Part shown: piece after piece, positions 1 to 7,653 of the stretch
Position numbering within the stretch: the first letter of the stretch is position 1
How the letters are laid out: each line of letters starts with the position of its first letter
NCBI RefSeq assembly: GCF_900142605.1
Contig: NZ_FRBL01000008.1
Span: 62,001-126,000, forward strand
Reading direction: 5' to 3'
Length of the DNA stretch: 64,000 bases
Origin: Chitinophaga jiangningensis
GTDB taxonomy: Bacteria > Bacteroidota > Bacteroidia > Chitinophagales > Chitinophagaceae
Made by a program: the position numbers and the translations under genes
Notes under the pieces: model-generated
What the model was told of the DNA's origin: nothing
Seen by the model: only the letters and a program-made list of their open reading frames with translations
Databases searched by the model: none

Positions 1-129
1 GAAGTTGAAAAGTTCGTGTCCCCATCCAGTTTGCTCTACATGCCTTCCACCTCCTTGAATTTTATCATTTTTTAGTCCCTTATAAAAATCCATCCAGCCG
101 GTATTAAAAAAAATTATTTTGTCTTTCAT
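1..129 (-). CDS. Partial hypothetical protein, N-terminal 43 residues
   Basis: An open frame on the minus strand starts with ATG at 127-129 and runs off the left edge without a stop. The 43 visible residues begin MKDKIIFFNTGWM and contain a glycine-rich stretch followed by HVEQTGWGHELFNF, which reads like the start of a folded protein rather than noise. It lies 39 bases downstream of the deacylase gene on the same strand, so the two could be co-transcribed. I do not recognise the family with certainty and assign no function. Confidence 0.55.
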   Translation of the reverse strand, partial: MKDKIIFFNTGWMDFYKGLKNDKIQGGGRHVEQTGWGHELFNF

Positions 130-168
130 ACGGGTATTATTTTATAAATGTCATCTCTTTTAGTTTTT

Positions 169-708
169 TTACAACCTCACCAGCTGCGGCACATGCCCTG
201 TTCCCGGTATAAACTCCTTCATCACCCATTCCATTGGCAGCTTCAGGTAGCTGGTGGTGGTACCATCGCTGCAGCCGTACCAGGTTTCCTGCAGTACGTC
301 TTCATCGATCACCAGCTGGATCTGGTGCTCCTTATCCAGCAGCAAACCGAATACCGTGGCGGCACCTACGGCCGTACCGAGCATGGAGTTAAGTAATGCT
401 ACCGGTGCAAAGGAAACGCGGGAAACACCCAGGGCAGCGCTAAAGTCTTTCGTAACAAAAGGCTTATCGGCAGTGGTAACCGCCAGGTAAAACCGGGTTT
501 GCTGGCGGTTACAGAGAAACAAGGTCTTCACGGTTTTCATTTGCAGCCGTTCATCAATCCTGGTGCAGTCTTCCATGGTGATGGCTGGTTCACAGTCCAC
601 CCGATCGAAGGGCACGGCTTTTTCCTTTAGCAGCGCATATACCATTTCCTGCAAGGGTGTTTTAAATTCCTGTGGTGCATTTGCTGTTGCCTCGCTTACA
701 TAAATCAT
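169..708 (-). CDS. YbaK/ProX-type aminoacyl-tRNA deacylase family protein
   Basis: This 179-residue protein looks like the YbaK/prolyl-tRNA-synthetase-associated domain family, which hydrolyses mischarged aminoacyl-tRNA in trans. Family-like features are TVKTLFLCNRQQTRFYLAV near the middle, the F(A)PVALLNSMLG helix, and a C-terminal GCSDGTTTSYLKL segment before the terminal EFIPGTGH motif. An upstream ATG at 750 is in frame, but the ATG at 708 is preceded by a GGAAG ribosome-binding site at good spacing and matches the N-terminus of the paralogue at 18916-19455, so I chose 708. The substrate cannot be told from sequence. It has a close paralogue elsewhere in this window. Confidence 0.8.
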   Translation of the reverse strand: MIYVSEATANAPQEFKTPLQEMVYALLKEKAVPFDRVDCEPAITMEDCTRIDERLQMKTVKTLFLCNRQQTRFYLAVTTADKPFVTKDFSAALGVSRVSFAPVALLNSMLGTAVGAATVFGLLLDKEHQIQLVIDEDVLQETWYGCSDGTTTSYLKLPMEWVMKEFIPGTGHVPQLVRL

Positions 709-768
709 AATGATGACTTCCGGTTTGCGGTCAAAGATAGCCGTTGGCACCTGAAAATCAAAAGGCTG

Positions 769-1392
769 CTACTTCTTCCATTTCACACTTCGGATAATTT
801 CGTAGGTGTATAATGGTACGGACCAGCCCAGCCAGAATAATGGCACCGTAACGGCTTCGAAGCTGCCGAGCTGCTGAATGGCCGGTATCTTATATAAAAA
901 TCCTGAAACCAGGAAGGCTACGGTTACAATATAACTGCGGATCATCCACTCCTTATGCAACTTGAACTGCCGTTGTACTGCGGTGATCCAGGCAATGAAG
1001 CTGCTGGTGATCCATACCGACGCCCATACCTGTAAAGTGAAGGCATATGCCCAGTTGACGTGGTACGCTGATGTAAACGACAGTACCAGTGCGGATATAC
1101 TGCTGGTAAGTATCGCCAGCAGGTATACATACCCGATGATGCGATGCAGCAGCCAGCTAAAATTGCGGAGCTTAGGCCAGAACTGCAGGGCGCCCGAAAT
1201 CAGGGCTCCCCCACCGGAGGTAATATGTGCGATCAGAAAATAACGTTGTTTAAAATACTTGCCCAGCGCTTCTGGGGTCATTTCCAGGTAATGATCCGCC
1301 CCGTGCATAAATAACCAGGTCACAAAAAATACACCTATCCATATGATCAAAGGTAATAAGTCGCTGTACTGTAGCCGAATGTTCTTCTCCAT
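769..1392 (-). CDS. DUF2306-type multi-pass membrane protein
   Basis: The product is a 207-residue integral membrane protein with about six hydrophobic segments. Visible family-like features are GKYFKQRYFLIAHITSGGGALISGALQF followed by a HRIIGYVYL segment and a later FKLHKEWMIRSY motif, as expected for DUF2306. The function of the family is unknown. The frame stays open upstream to 1590, but that extension would run through the divergent HxlR gene. The ATG at 1392 (MEKNIRL) is the sensible start. The gene is divergent from the HxlR regulator at 1505 with about 110 bases between them, which suggests that the regulator controls it. Confidence 0.75.
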   Translation of the reverse strand: MEKNIRLQYSDLLPLIIWIGVFFVTWLFMHGADHYLEMTPEALGKYFKQRYFLIAHITSGGGALISGALQFWPKLRNFSWLLHRIIGYVYLLAILTSSISALVLSFTSAYHVNWAYAFTLQVWASVWITSSFIAWITAVQRQFKLHKEWMIRSYIVTVAFLVSGFLYKIPAIQQLGSFEAVTVPLFWLGWSVPLYTYEIIRSVKWKK

Positions 1393-1504
1393 GTTGCTGA
1401 TAATTTTATGATACAAATATCCATGGAAGCGCAGGCCTGTACAATAACCGAAAAAAGATTCGGTATGCCGATATTGCTTAACTTTAACCGGAAAGCCTAT
1501 CAAT

Positions 1505-1861
1505 ATGTACACAAGGAAAATAGAAGAAGACCTGGACTGCGGCCTCATCCTCGGCATGAAAGTACTGGGCGGTAAATGGAAATGCTGCATCCTCGACGCT
1601 ATTCACAAAGGTTTCACCAGGCCCAGTGAAATCACCCGCAGCATCCGGGAAGCCTCCCCACGGGTAATCGAAATGCAGCTGGCGGAGCTGCTGTTCTTCG
1701 GCGTGATTGAAAAGAACCTGGAAAGTGAGCAGGAATACCCTAAACGCACAGAATACCACCTGACGCCGCTGGGCCAAACCCTGCTGCCTATCCTCTCCCA
1801 AATCGACGCCTGGGGGTTGCAACATGCGGATATCATCAAGGAACGGCTTACAGAAGTATAA
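1505..1861 (+). CDS. HxlR family winged-helix transcriptional regulator
   Basis: This 118-residue protein has the HxlR pattern: an N-terminal CGLILGMKVLGGKWKCCIL segment, a winged helix with the recognition region around SPRVIEMQLAELLFFGVI, and the wing region KRTEYHLTPLGQTLLPIL. HxlR proteins are small homodimeric DNA-binding regulators that often respond to redox or electrophile stress. The two cysteines near residues 12 and 28 would allow redox sensing, but this is inference. It is transcribed divergently from the DUF2306 gene, which is its most likely target along with itself. Confidence 0.88.
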   Translation: MYTRKIEEDLDCGLILGMKVLGGKWKCCILDAIHKGFTRPSEITRSIREASPRVIEMQLAELLFFGVIEKNLESEQEYPKRTEYHLTPLGQTLLPILSQIDAWGLQHADIIKERLTEV

Positions 1862-1950
1862 TTTTCAATTAAAAGCAACCAAAGTGGTGTACCATCCCGT
1901 ATATCAACATAATTCAGAATTTACACAGAATTGAACCATACATTTATCGA

Positions 1951-2625
1951 ATGAAGATTTTAATTATTGAAGATGAACCGGAGCTGGCAAAAAGCATGGG
2001 CGTATACCTGAGGGATGAAGGCTACACCTGCGACTTTGCGACCGACTACACCGAGGGACTGGAAAAGATTCATGCTTGCAATTACGACTGTATCCTGCTT
2101 GATATTATGCTGCCGGGAGGAAATGGTCTTGCCATCGTGGAGGAACTGAAGCGACTGAAAAAAAATGATGGCACCATCATCATCTCTGCTAAAAACTCCC
2201 TGGACGACCGTATTAAGGGGCTCCACCTGGGAGCGGATGATTATATCTCCAAACCATTTTATCTCTCCGAGCTCTCTGCCCGCATCTTTTCGCTGATCCG
2301 GCGCCGGCAGCTGGGTAACGTTAATATCATTGAACAAAACGAACTGAAAGTAGATATACTCGGTAAGGAGGTTACCATTCATGATAAACCGGTTGTACTT
2401 ACCAAAAAGGAATTTGGGCTGTTGCTACTGCTGATGAGCAATGCCAACAGGGTACTATCCAAATCCGCACTGGCAGAACATATTTCAGGGGCCGGCGTGG
2501 TGGACTTCGACAGCTACGACCACGTGTACGCTCATATTAAAAACCTGAAAAAGAAGCTGAATGATGGCGGCTGCGGCAACTACCTGCGTACGATTTATGG
2601 AACCGGTTACAAATGGGAGATATGA
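1951..2625 (+). CDS. OmpR/PhoB-type response regulator
   Basis: This is a 224-residue two-domain response regulator. The receiver domain (about 1-118) has the acidic pair E7/D8, the phosphoacceptor D51 in YDCILLDIML, S79 and the conserved K101 in the YISKPF motif. The winged-helix output domain follows (about 130-224) and ends KTIYGTGYKW-like at the C-terminus. The gene overlaps the downstream kinase gene by four bases (ATGA), so the two are translationally coupled and should be cognate partners. A clear paralogue lies at 13955-14629. No specific target is evident. Confidence 0.93.
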   Translation: MKILIIEDEPELAKSMGVYLRDEGYTCDFATDYTEGLEKIHACNYDCILLDIMLPGGNGLAIVEELKRLKKNDGTIIISAKNSLDDRIKGLHLGADDYISKPFYLSELSARIFSLIRRRQLGNVNIIEQNELKVDILGKEVTIHDKPVVLTKKEFGLLLLLMSNANRVLSKSALAEHISGAGVVDFDSYDHVYAHIKNLKKKLNDGGCGNYLRTIYGTGYKWEI

Positions 2626-3665
2626 GTAAACTCCTGAACTATTCTCTCCGAAAAATTATCATCTGCGCCGGCATTGTGCTGGTTCTCAGTATCCCTATCT
2701 ATTACTTTGCAATCAGCCGATTGTGGCAGTACGAAATGGATGAGCACAACGTGATGCTTACCACGGAGGCCGCCCGGGAAGACAGCTTCCTGATCATTGG
2801 AGCAGTAACGCTGCTGAGCGTCGTATTCTTCACTTTCCTCCTGGGGGCGCTGATTTTAATGAACCGCATCCTTTCCAAAAAGATGTGGCAGCCGTTTTAC
2901 CAGAGCCTGGCAGAAATGAAGGCTTTTAATCTCAACCAGCCGCACGACATCAGCTTTAAAAAAACCGGCATCACCGAATTTGATGATCTCAACACCAGCC
3001 TGGAAAAGCTGCTCACCGCCAACATCAACATCTACAACCAGCAAAAGGAATTTGCAGATAATGCCTCCCATGAACTGCAAACGCCACTGGCCGTGGTGCA
3101 GTCCAAACTTGACCTGCTGTCGCAAAGTGAGCATTTAAATGATGCACAGTTCCAGCTGATAGAAGAAGCGTTGTTCGCCCTGTCGCGGGTGAGCCGTATC
3201 AATAAAAATCTCCTGCTGCTGACCAAAATAGAAAACAGCCAGTTTGCAGATAAGGTACAGGTAGATATTAGTGCCGTGCTGCAAGAGTTGCTCTCCCAGT
3301 TATCTTTTTACTTTGAAGAAAAGGAACTCACCTTGCAGGTGGACATCGAACCCGGAGTAATGGTAGAAGGGAACAGGATCTTACTGGAAATCCTGCTGGG
3401 CAACCTGCTGACAAACGCCATCCGCCATAGCAGTACGCCAGGTACCGTGCAAATTACCCTGCGGGCAGCTCACATCTCCATAAAAAATTCCGGAAAAACT
3501 GCTTTGCTGGAAGAGCAGCTGTTCAAAAGGTTTGCCATTACTTCTTCTCATAGTTCCGGCTCAGGCCTTGGACTGGCGCTGATAAAACAGATCTGCATCC
3601 GGTATGGGTGGCAGGTGGGATATCAGTTCGAAGGGTCGATGCATGTTTTCAGTATTACATTTTAG
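2622..3665 (+). CDS. Two-component sensor histidine kinase
   Basis: The 347-residue product has two membrane segments (about 12-31 and 57-80) around a very short periplasmic loop, then a HisKA domain with the phosphoacceptor H150 in DNASHELQTPLAVV. The HATPase domain has the N box (GNLLTNAIRHS) and a GSGLGLAL G box. The short external loop argues that it senses the membrane itself, a small molecule or a protein partner rather than a bulky ligand. An ATG at 2613 is also in frame, but 2622 makes the usual ATGA overlap with the response regulator stop, so I prefer it. It phosphorylates the regulator encoded just upstream. Confidence 0.92.
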   Translation: MSKLLNYSLRKIIICAGIVLVLSIPIYYFAISRLWQYEMDEHNVMLTTEAAREDSFLIIGAVTLLSVVFFTFLLGALILMNRILSKKMWQPFYQSLAEMKAFNLNQPHDISFKKTGITEFDDLNTSLEKLLTANINIYNQQKEFADNASHELQTPLAVVQSKLDLLSQSEHLNDAQFQLIEEALFALSRVSRINKNLLLLTKIENSQFADKVQVDISAVLQELLSQLSFYFEEKELTLQVDIEPGVMVEGNRILLEILLGNLLTNAIRHSSTPGTVQITLRAAHISIKNSGKTALLEEQLFKRFAITSSHSSGSGLGLALIKQICIRYGWQVGYQFEGSMHVFSITF

Positions 3666-3681
3666 GTCCCACTATTTTCTC

Positions 3682-3756
3682 TTTTGCAAATAAGGACTGC
3701 CTTCGTCAGCCCTTATTTGCAAAAGTCCAGCGCCATCGGCGCTGGACTTTTGCAAA
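3682..3756. terminator. Two overlapping perfect hairpins, bidirectional terminator or repeat element
   Basis: Hairpin A pairs 3682-3699 with 3707-3724 (TTTTGCAAATAAGGACTG arm, one mismatch, 7-base loop). Hairpin B pairs 3716-3734 with 3738-3756 (19 perfect base pairs, 3-base loop). They share 3716-3724, so they exclude each other. The TTTTGCAAAA sequence recurs at the ends of both arms. The location just after the kinase stop suggests transcription termination. The rest of the gap to 3848 holds a small TGGGCC-GAA-GGCCCA hairpin at 3822-3836 and no gene. Confidence 0.6.
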
Positions 3757-3850
3757 AACAATAAAACACAAGCCTTAGCTGCTTACCTGCTTTGCTGCTT
3801 GGCGAGAAAAAAGGATCGCCATGGGCCGAAGGCCCACCTCACAAAAAAAT

Positions 3851-3913
3851 TCAGAATATTTTCAGATTTTATTCCAAATAATTTCAGATTCTGATTTTTT
3901 TATGCTAATCTTG
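3851..3913 (+). promoter_or_regulatory. Candidate promoter/operator region of the imelysin operon
   Basis: This AT-rich stretch contains three copies of a TTTCAGA/TTCAGA word, and TCAGAAT (3851-3857) is matched by its inverse ATTCTGA (3888-3894). A TAATCTTG box at 3906-3913 differs by one base from the Bacteroidetes -7 consensus TAnnTTTG. It lies about 130 bases before the DUF4856 gene. A metal-responsive repressor site would make sense here, but I cannot name the regulator. Confidence 0.35.
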
Positions 3914-4045
3914 CATCATCATTCTCCCGCACACCGGGCAGATATTTTATCGTCGTGCAATTTTTCCCGATTACATAAATCGAATTCCGCTTTCGAGTAA
4001 GGCGAAGTATTTCTGTTTTGTTGCTTTGCATCAAAATCAGAAAAA

Positions 4046-5158
4046 ATGTTACATAGAAAAATCCTGGGTACATCATTAATCCTCGGTACCTTTATACTGA
4101 CTGTTGCATCCTGTAAGAAAGACGACGCCCCTGCTACTCCACCCGTTTACACCGTTCCTGATACATACAATTTCGAAAACGTTGAATATGCGGAAGCCAC
4201 TGGCTCTATCTCCATGTGGGCAGGATTTACATCCTGGCTGGGTAAAGGCACCGGGCGCCAGTTGTCAGCTGATTCTGCAAACTACCTCTGGAACAATACC
4301 AACAACGCCTTCACTGCGGAAACGACCACCAACCTGCCTATCGTTACTACCGCCATTAACACATTAGGATTTGGACTGGTAACTAAAGTTTCAGATGCCG
4401 CTACCTTCAAGCAGCTCGCCGATTCCATGGTAAAAGTGAGTGCATCCTTTTCAGTAGTGGCAGCACCTGGCGTAGCCGGTAAAGTAGGCACCCGCCTCGT
4501 CAACTACTCCGGTGTGGAATTCAACCAGCTGGTAGCAAAAGGACTCATGGGCGCTATGCAGATCGCTAAAATTAATGCGCTGCTGGACCAGTGTAAAAAA
4601 GATGATAACAACACCGTGAAAGCCGGTACCGGCACTGCTATGCAGCACAGCTGGGACCTCGCCTTCGGTTATGTAGGCATTCCCAAGGATTATGATTCTG
4701 CCAAAACATATGCTAACACGGAAGTAAACAGACCACTGGCCATCGGCGGCTACTTCCGTGAAAGAGGTCGCACCATCCAGGCTGGCGGTACTATCTTCAC
4801 GGCGTTCCGTAAAGGCCGCGCCGCTATTAACGCGAAAGACTACACTGGCCGTGATCAGGCTATTGCCACCATCAAAGAAACACTGGAAAAAACCCTGGCC
4901 GCTGCCGCTTATGCTTACGCTACCCTGCCACAAGGCAGCTCCGACCTGGCTGTTAAATTCCATGCCTACTCTGAGTGCTACGGCTTTGTACTGGCACTGA
5001 AATACCGCGCTGCTACCAGCAAGCTCACCGCCGCTAACTACCAGACGCTGCTCGATATCATGAAGACTAACTTCTACGAACTGTCAGCAGATGCTACCAA
5101 CGCAAAACTGAAACAAATGCAGACTATACTGACCACTACATACGGTCAGCTGCAATAA
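4046..5158 (+). CDS. DUF4856 domain lipoprotein
   Basis: This is a 370-residue exported lipoprotein. It has a basic N-terminus, a hydrophobic segment and an SPII lipobox ending in ASC at C23, followed by KKDD. The mature part resembles DUF4856, a family that is related to the imelysin/M75 fold and is typically encoded next to imelysin genes. Features are the N-terminal YNFENVEY motif, a helical body, and the central HSWDLAFGYVG segment. It is the first gene of an operon with imelysin, HTTM and TonB-receptor genes. A role in metal (perhaps iron) binding at the cell surface is inferred from this company. It is separated from the next gene by a terminator-like hairpin. Confidence 0.85.
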   Translation: MLHRKILGTSLILGTFILTVASCKKDDAPATPPVYTVPDTYNFENVEYAEATGSISMWAGFTSWLGKGTGRQLSADSANYLWNNTNNAFTAETTTNLPIVTTAINTLGFGLVTKVSDAATFKQLADSMVKVSASFSVVAAPGVAGKVGTRLVNYSGVEFNQLVAKGLMGAMQIAKINALLDQCKKDDNNTVKAGTGTAMQHSWDLAFGYVGIPKDYDSAKTYANTEVNRPLAIGGYFRERGRTIQAGGTIFTAFRKGRAAINAKDYTGRDQAIATIKETLEKTLAAAAYAYATLPQGSSDLAVKFHAYSECYGFVLALKYRAATSKLTAANYQTLLDIMKTNFYELSADATNAKLKQMQTILTTTYGQLQ

Positions 5159-5184
5159 CGTATACGACTACACACACTATTTGA

Positions 5185-5218
5185 GCAGGTGCCGCCCTTA
5201 CAGCCGGCACCTGCTTTT
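5185..5218 (+). terminator. Intercistronic terminator/attenuator hairpin
   Basis: A perfect 10-base-pair stem (GCAGGTGCCG at 5185-5194 with its complement at 5205-5214) is followed directly by TTTTCC. It sits between two genes that otherwise appear to belong to one operon, so partial termination is likely and would make the DUF4856 lipoprotein more abundant than the proteins encoded downstream. Confidence 0.55.
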
Positions 5219-5255
5219 CCAATAAGCATCGCATCACACACACAACGCACACACC

Positions 5256-6332
5256 ATGAAATCAACTAGAAACTGGCTCATCGCTGCGGCAGGCTGCCTC
5301 CTCTTCGGATGCGGTAAAGACAGCAACTCCGGTGGCAGCACCGGCAACAGCACCGACGTATTCAAGAAAAATATGCTCGTGAATTATGCTGACACCTTAA
5401 TACTCCCCTCCTACAGCGACCTCCAGGCAAAACTTATCTTACTGGAAACCGCCACAGAAGCTTTCCTGGCAGCACCATCTGCCGTTACACAACAGGCACT
5501 GAAACTGCCATTTAAAAATGCCTACGTATCCTATGAAGGCATTTCCGCAGTTTACTTCGGCCCCGGCGCTTCCCAACAATTAAACAATACGTTCAATACC
5601 TTTCCTACAGCGGTTACTAAAATTGAAAGCGGCATCCAGAGCGGCAACTACAATCTCGCACTGGTAATAGCTTCTGACAGCATCCAGGGCTTCCCGGCGC
5701 TGGACTACCTCTTCTTTTCCGCTAATGCCGTTCAGCAATTCAACGGCGCCACTGCCAACAACCGCAAAAAATATGTAAAGGATATTTTCGCCCGCATGAA
5801 GCTCCTGCTCACCAACACCCAGAACCAATGGGCAGCCGGCTACCGCGATGTATTTGTATCCAACCTGCAAACCAACGTGGGCAGCTCCATCGGCAGCCTG
5901 GTAAACCAGTTTGCTTTTGAAATGGATGCCCTCAAAGGCCCACGTATCGGATGGCCTTTCGGCAAACAATCCAACGGCATCGTGTTCGCGGATAAATGCG
6001 AAGGCTACTTCTCCGCCTATACGAAAGACCTCAGCATTGCTAACCTCACCGCACTTAAAAAATATTATACCGGCGGCAATGGCAACGGCATCGATGACTA
6101 CCTCATCCTGCTCGGCAAACAGCAGCTCAACAGCGATGTACTGGCACAGTTCAACCTGGCACTCAATGCACTCAATGCCATTCCGGACCCGATGTCCGCC
6201 GCCTTTACCTCCAACGCCGCTTTAGTAGAAACTGCCTACCGTGAAACACAGAAGCTGCTCACCCTCATCAAAACTGATGTAGCTTCCGCCACCGCTGTGC
6301 AGATAACTTATATGGATAATGACGGCGACTAA
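5256..6332 (+). CDS. Imelysin family lipoprotein
   Basis: The 358-residue product has a lipoprotein signal (LLFGC, then GKDS) and an all-helical body of imelysin type. Imelysin-like proteins (peptidase M75/IrpA family) are surface or periplasmic proteins tied to iron homeostasis and usually lack shown peptidase activity. The segment FPALDYLFF fits the family, as do KYVKDIFARMKLLLTN and FAFEMDALKGPRIGWPFG. The last 14 bases overlap the start of the HTTM gene, which indicates translational coupling. Together with its neighbours it probably forms a cell-surface metal acquisition system; this role is inferred from the family and context. Confidence 0.88.
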   Translation: MKSTRNWLIAAAGCLLFGCGKDSNSGGSTGNSTDVFKKNMLVNYADTLILPSYSDLQAKLILLETATEAFLAAPSAVTQQALKLPFKNAYVSYEGISAVYFGPGASQQLNNTFNTFPTAVTKIESGIQSGNYNLALVIASDSIQGFPALDYLFFSANAVQQFNGATANNRKKYVKDIFARMKLLLTNTQNQWAAGYRDVFVSNLQTNVGSSIGSLVNQFAFEMDALKGPRIGWPFGKQSNGIVFADKCEGYFSAYTKDLSIANLTALKKYYTGGNGNGIDDYLILLGKQQLNSDVLAQFNLALNALNAIPDPMSAAFTSNAALVETAYRETQKLLTLIKTDVASATAVQITYMDNDGD

Positions 6333-7653
6333 GATACCTTCCTGGCAACGGCCGGTGTCTATCGCTCCGCTGGTGACCTTTCGCATCGTATTCGGACTGC
6401 TGATGTTCGGCAGTTTGCTCCGCTTTGTGCTCAGGGGCTGGATCGATACGCTGTACGTCCAGCCCACCTTTCATTTCACCTATTGGGGATTTGAATGGGT
6501 ACAGCCCTTTGCCGGTGCAGGCATGTATATCCTGTTCGGCATCATCCTGGTGAGCACACTGATGATCACCTTCGGCCTCCTTTACCGGCTGGCCACCATC
6601 CTCTTTTTCCTGGGATTCACGTACGTGGAGCTGATTGACGTTACCACTTACCTGAATCACTACTACTTTATCAGTCTTGTAGCCTTTATCATGATATGGC
6701 TGCCTGCCAACCGCAGATACGCTCTGGATACGCTGCTGTGGCCTGTTATAAGGAGAGATAAGGTGCCTGCATGGACTATAGGCATCCTCCGCTTTCAGCT
6801 GGCCATCGTGTATGTATATGCGGGACTGGCCAAAATCAACAGCGACTGGCTGCTCCACGCTGAGCCCATGAAAACGTGGTTACCGGCAAGGAGTCACCTG
6901 CCGCTGGTTGGTCCGCTCATGTACAAATCCTGGGTAGCCTATGTGTTTTCCTGGTTCGGCTGCCTGTACGATTGCTTTATCGTTTTCTTTTTGCTAAATC
7001 GCCGTACACGGCCATGGGCCTATGCTGTTGTGGTGGGGTTCCATATTGCTACCGCTTTATTTTTCCCGGGCATAGGCATGTTCCCGTACGTGATGATTGT
7101 GGCGACGCTGATCTTTTTCTCCGGCAATTTTCATGAGCGACTGCTTTCCTGGCTGCCGGGATATGGCGGTAACGGTACTAACGCGAAGGCCTATACTTTT
7201 TCGCATCCCCGCGCGATTCAAACGGTGGTGGTAATTTATATAGTTATACAATTATTGGTGCCGCTGCGCTTCCTGTTTTATCCGGACAACCTCTTCTGGA
7301 ATGAAGAAGGCTACCGCTTTTCGTGGCGGGTAATGCTGATGGAAAAGGCCGGCACAGCGTATTTCACGGTGAAGGAAGCAGGGCACCAGCGTGCAACCAG
7401 CATTAGCAACGCCACTTACCTCACGCCCCTGCAGGAAAAAATGATGAGCACACAACCGGATATGATTCTGAAATATGCCCATTACCTGCAGCAGGATTAT
7501 TTAAAAAAGGGATGGAAAAATCCGGAGGTATATGCTGAAATATATGTAGCCCTCAACGGACAACGCTCCCGCTTATTCATCGATTCAACCATCAACCTGG
7601 CGGCCCAGCCACTGAGCTGGCGCCATTATAAATGGATTCTTCCCTATAAATGA
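6319..7653 (+). CDS. HTTM domain multi-pass membrane protein
   Basis: This 444-residue protein has an N-terminal HTTM region (horizontally transferred transmembrane domain, related to the membrane part of vitamin-K-dependent gamma-carboxylase). Markers are the FRIVFGLLMFG helix near the start, the LNHYYFISLVAFIMIWLPANR segment, and the QLAIVYVYAGLAKINSDWLL motif near residues 157-177. The C-terminal 110 residues are soluble. The activity of bacterial HTTM proteins linked to imelysins is not established. The start overlaps the imelysin stop, and its own stop overlaps the TonB receptor start (ATGA), so expression is tightly coupled in this operon. Confidence 0.87.
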   Translation: MTATKIPSWQRPVSIAPLVTFRIVFGLLMFGSLLRFVLRGWIDTLYVQPTFHFTYWGFEWVQPFAGAGMYILFGIILVSTLMITFGLLYRLATILFFLGFTYVELIDVTTYLNHYYFISLVAFIMIWLPANRRYALDTLLWPVIRRDKVPAWTIGILRFQLAIVYVYAGLAKINSDWLLHAEPMKTWLPARSHLPLVGPLMYKSWVAYVFSWFGCLYDCFIVFFLLNRRTRPWAYAVVVGFHIATALFFPGIGMFPYVMIVATLIFFSGNFHERLLSWLPGYGGNGTNAKAYTFSHPRAIQTVVVIYIVIQLLVPLRFLFYPDNLFWNEEGYRFSWRVMLMEKAGTAYFTVKEAGHQRATSISNATYLTPLQEKMMSTQPDMILKYAHYLQQDYLKKGWKNPEVYAEIYVALNGQRSRLFIDSTINLAAQPLSWRHYKWILPYK

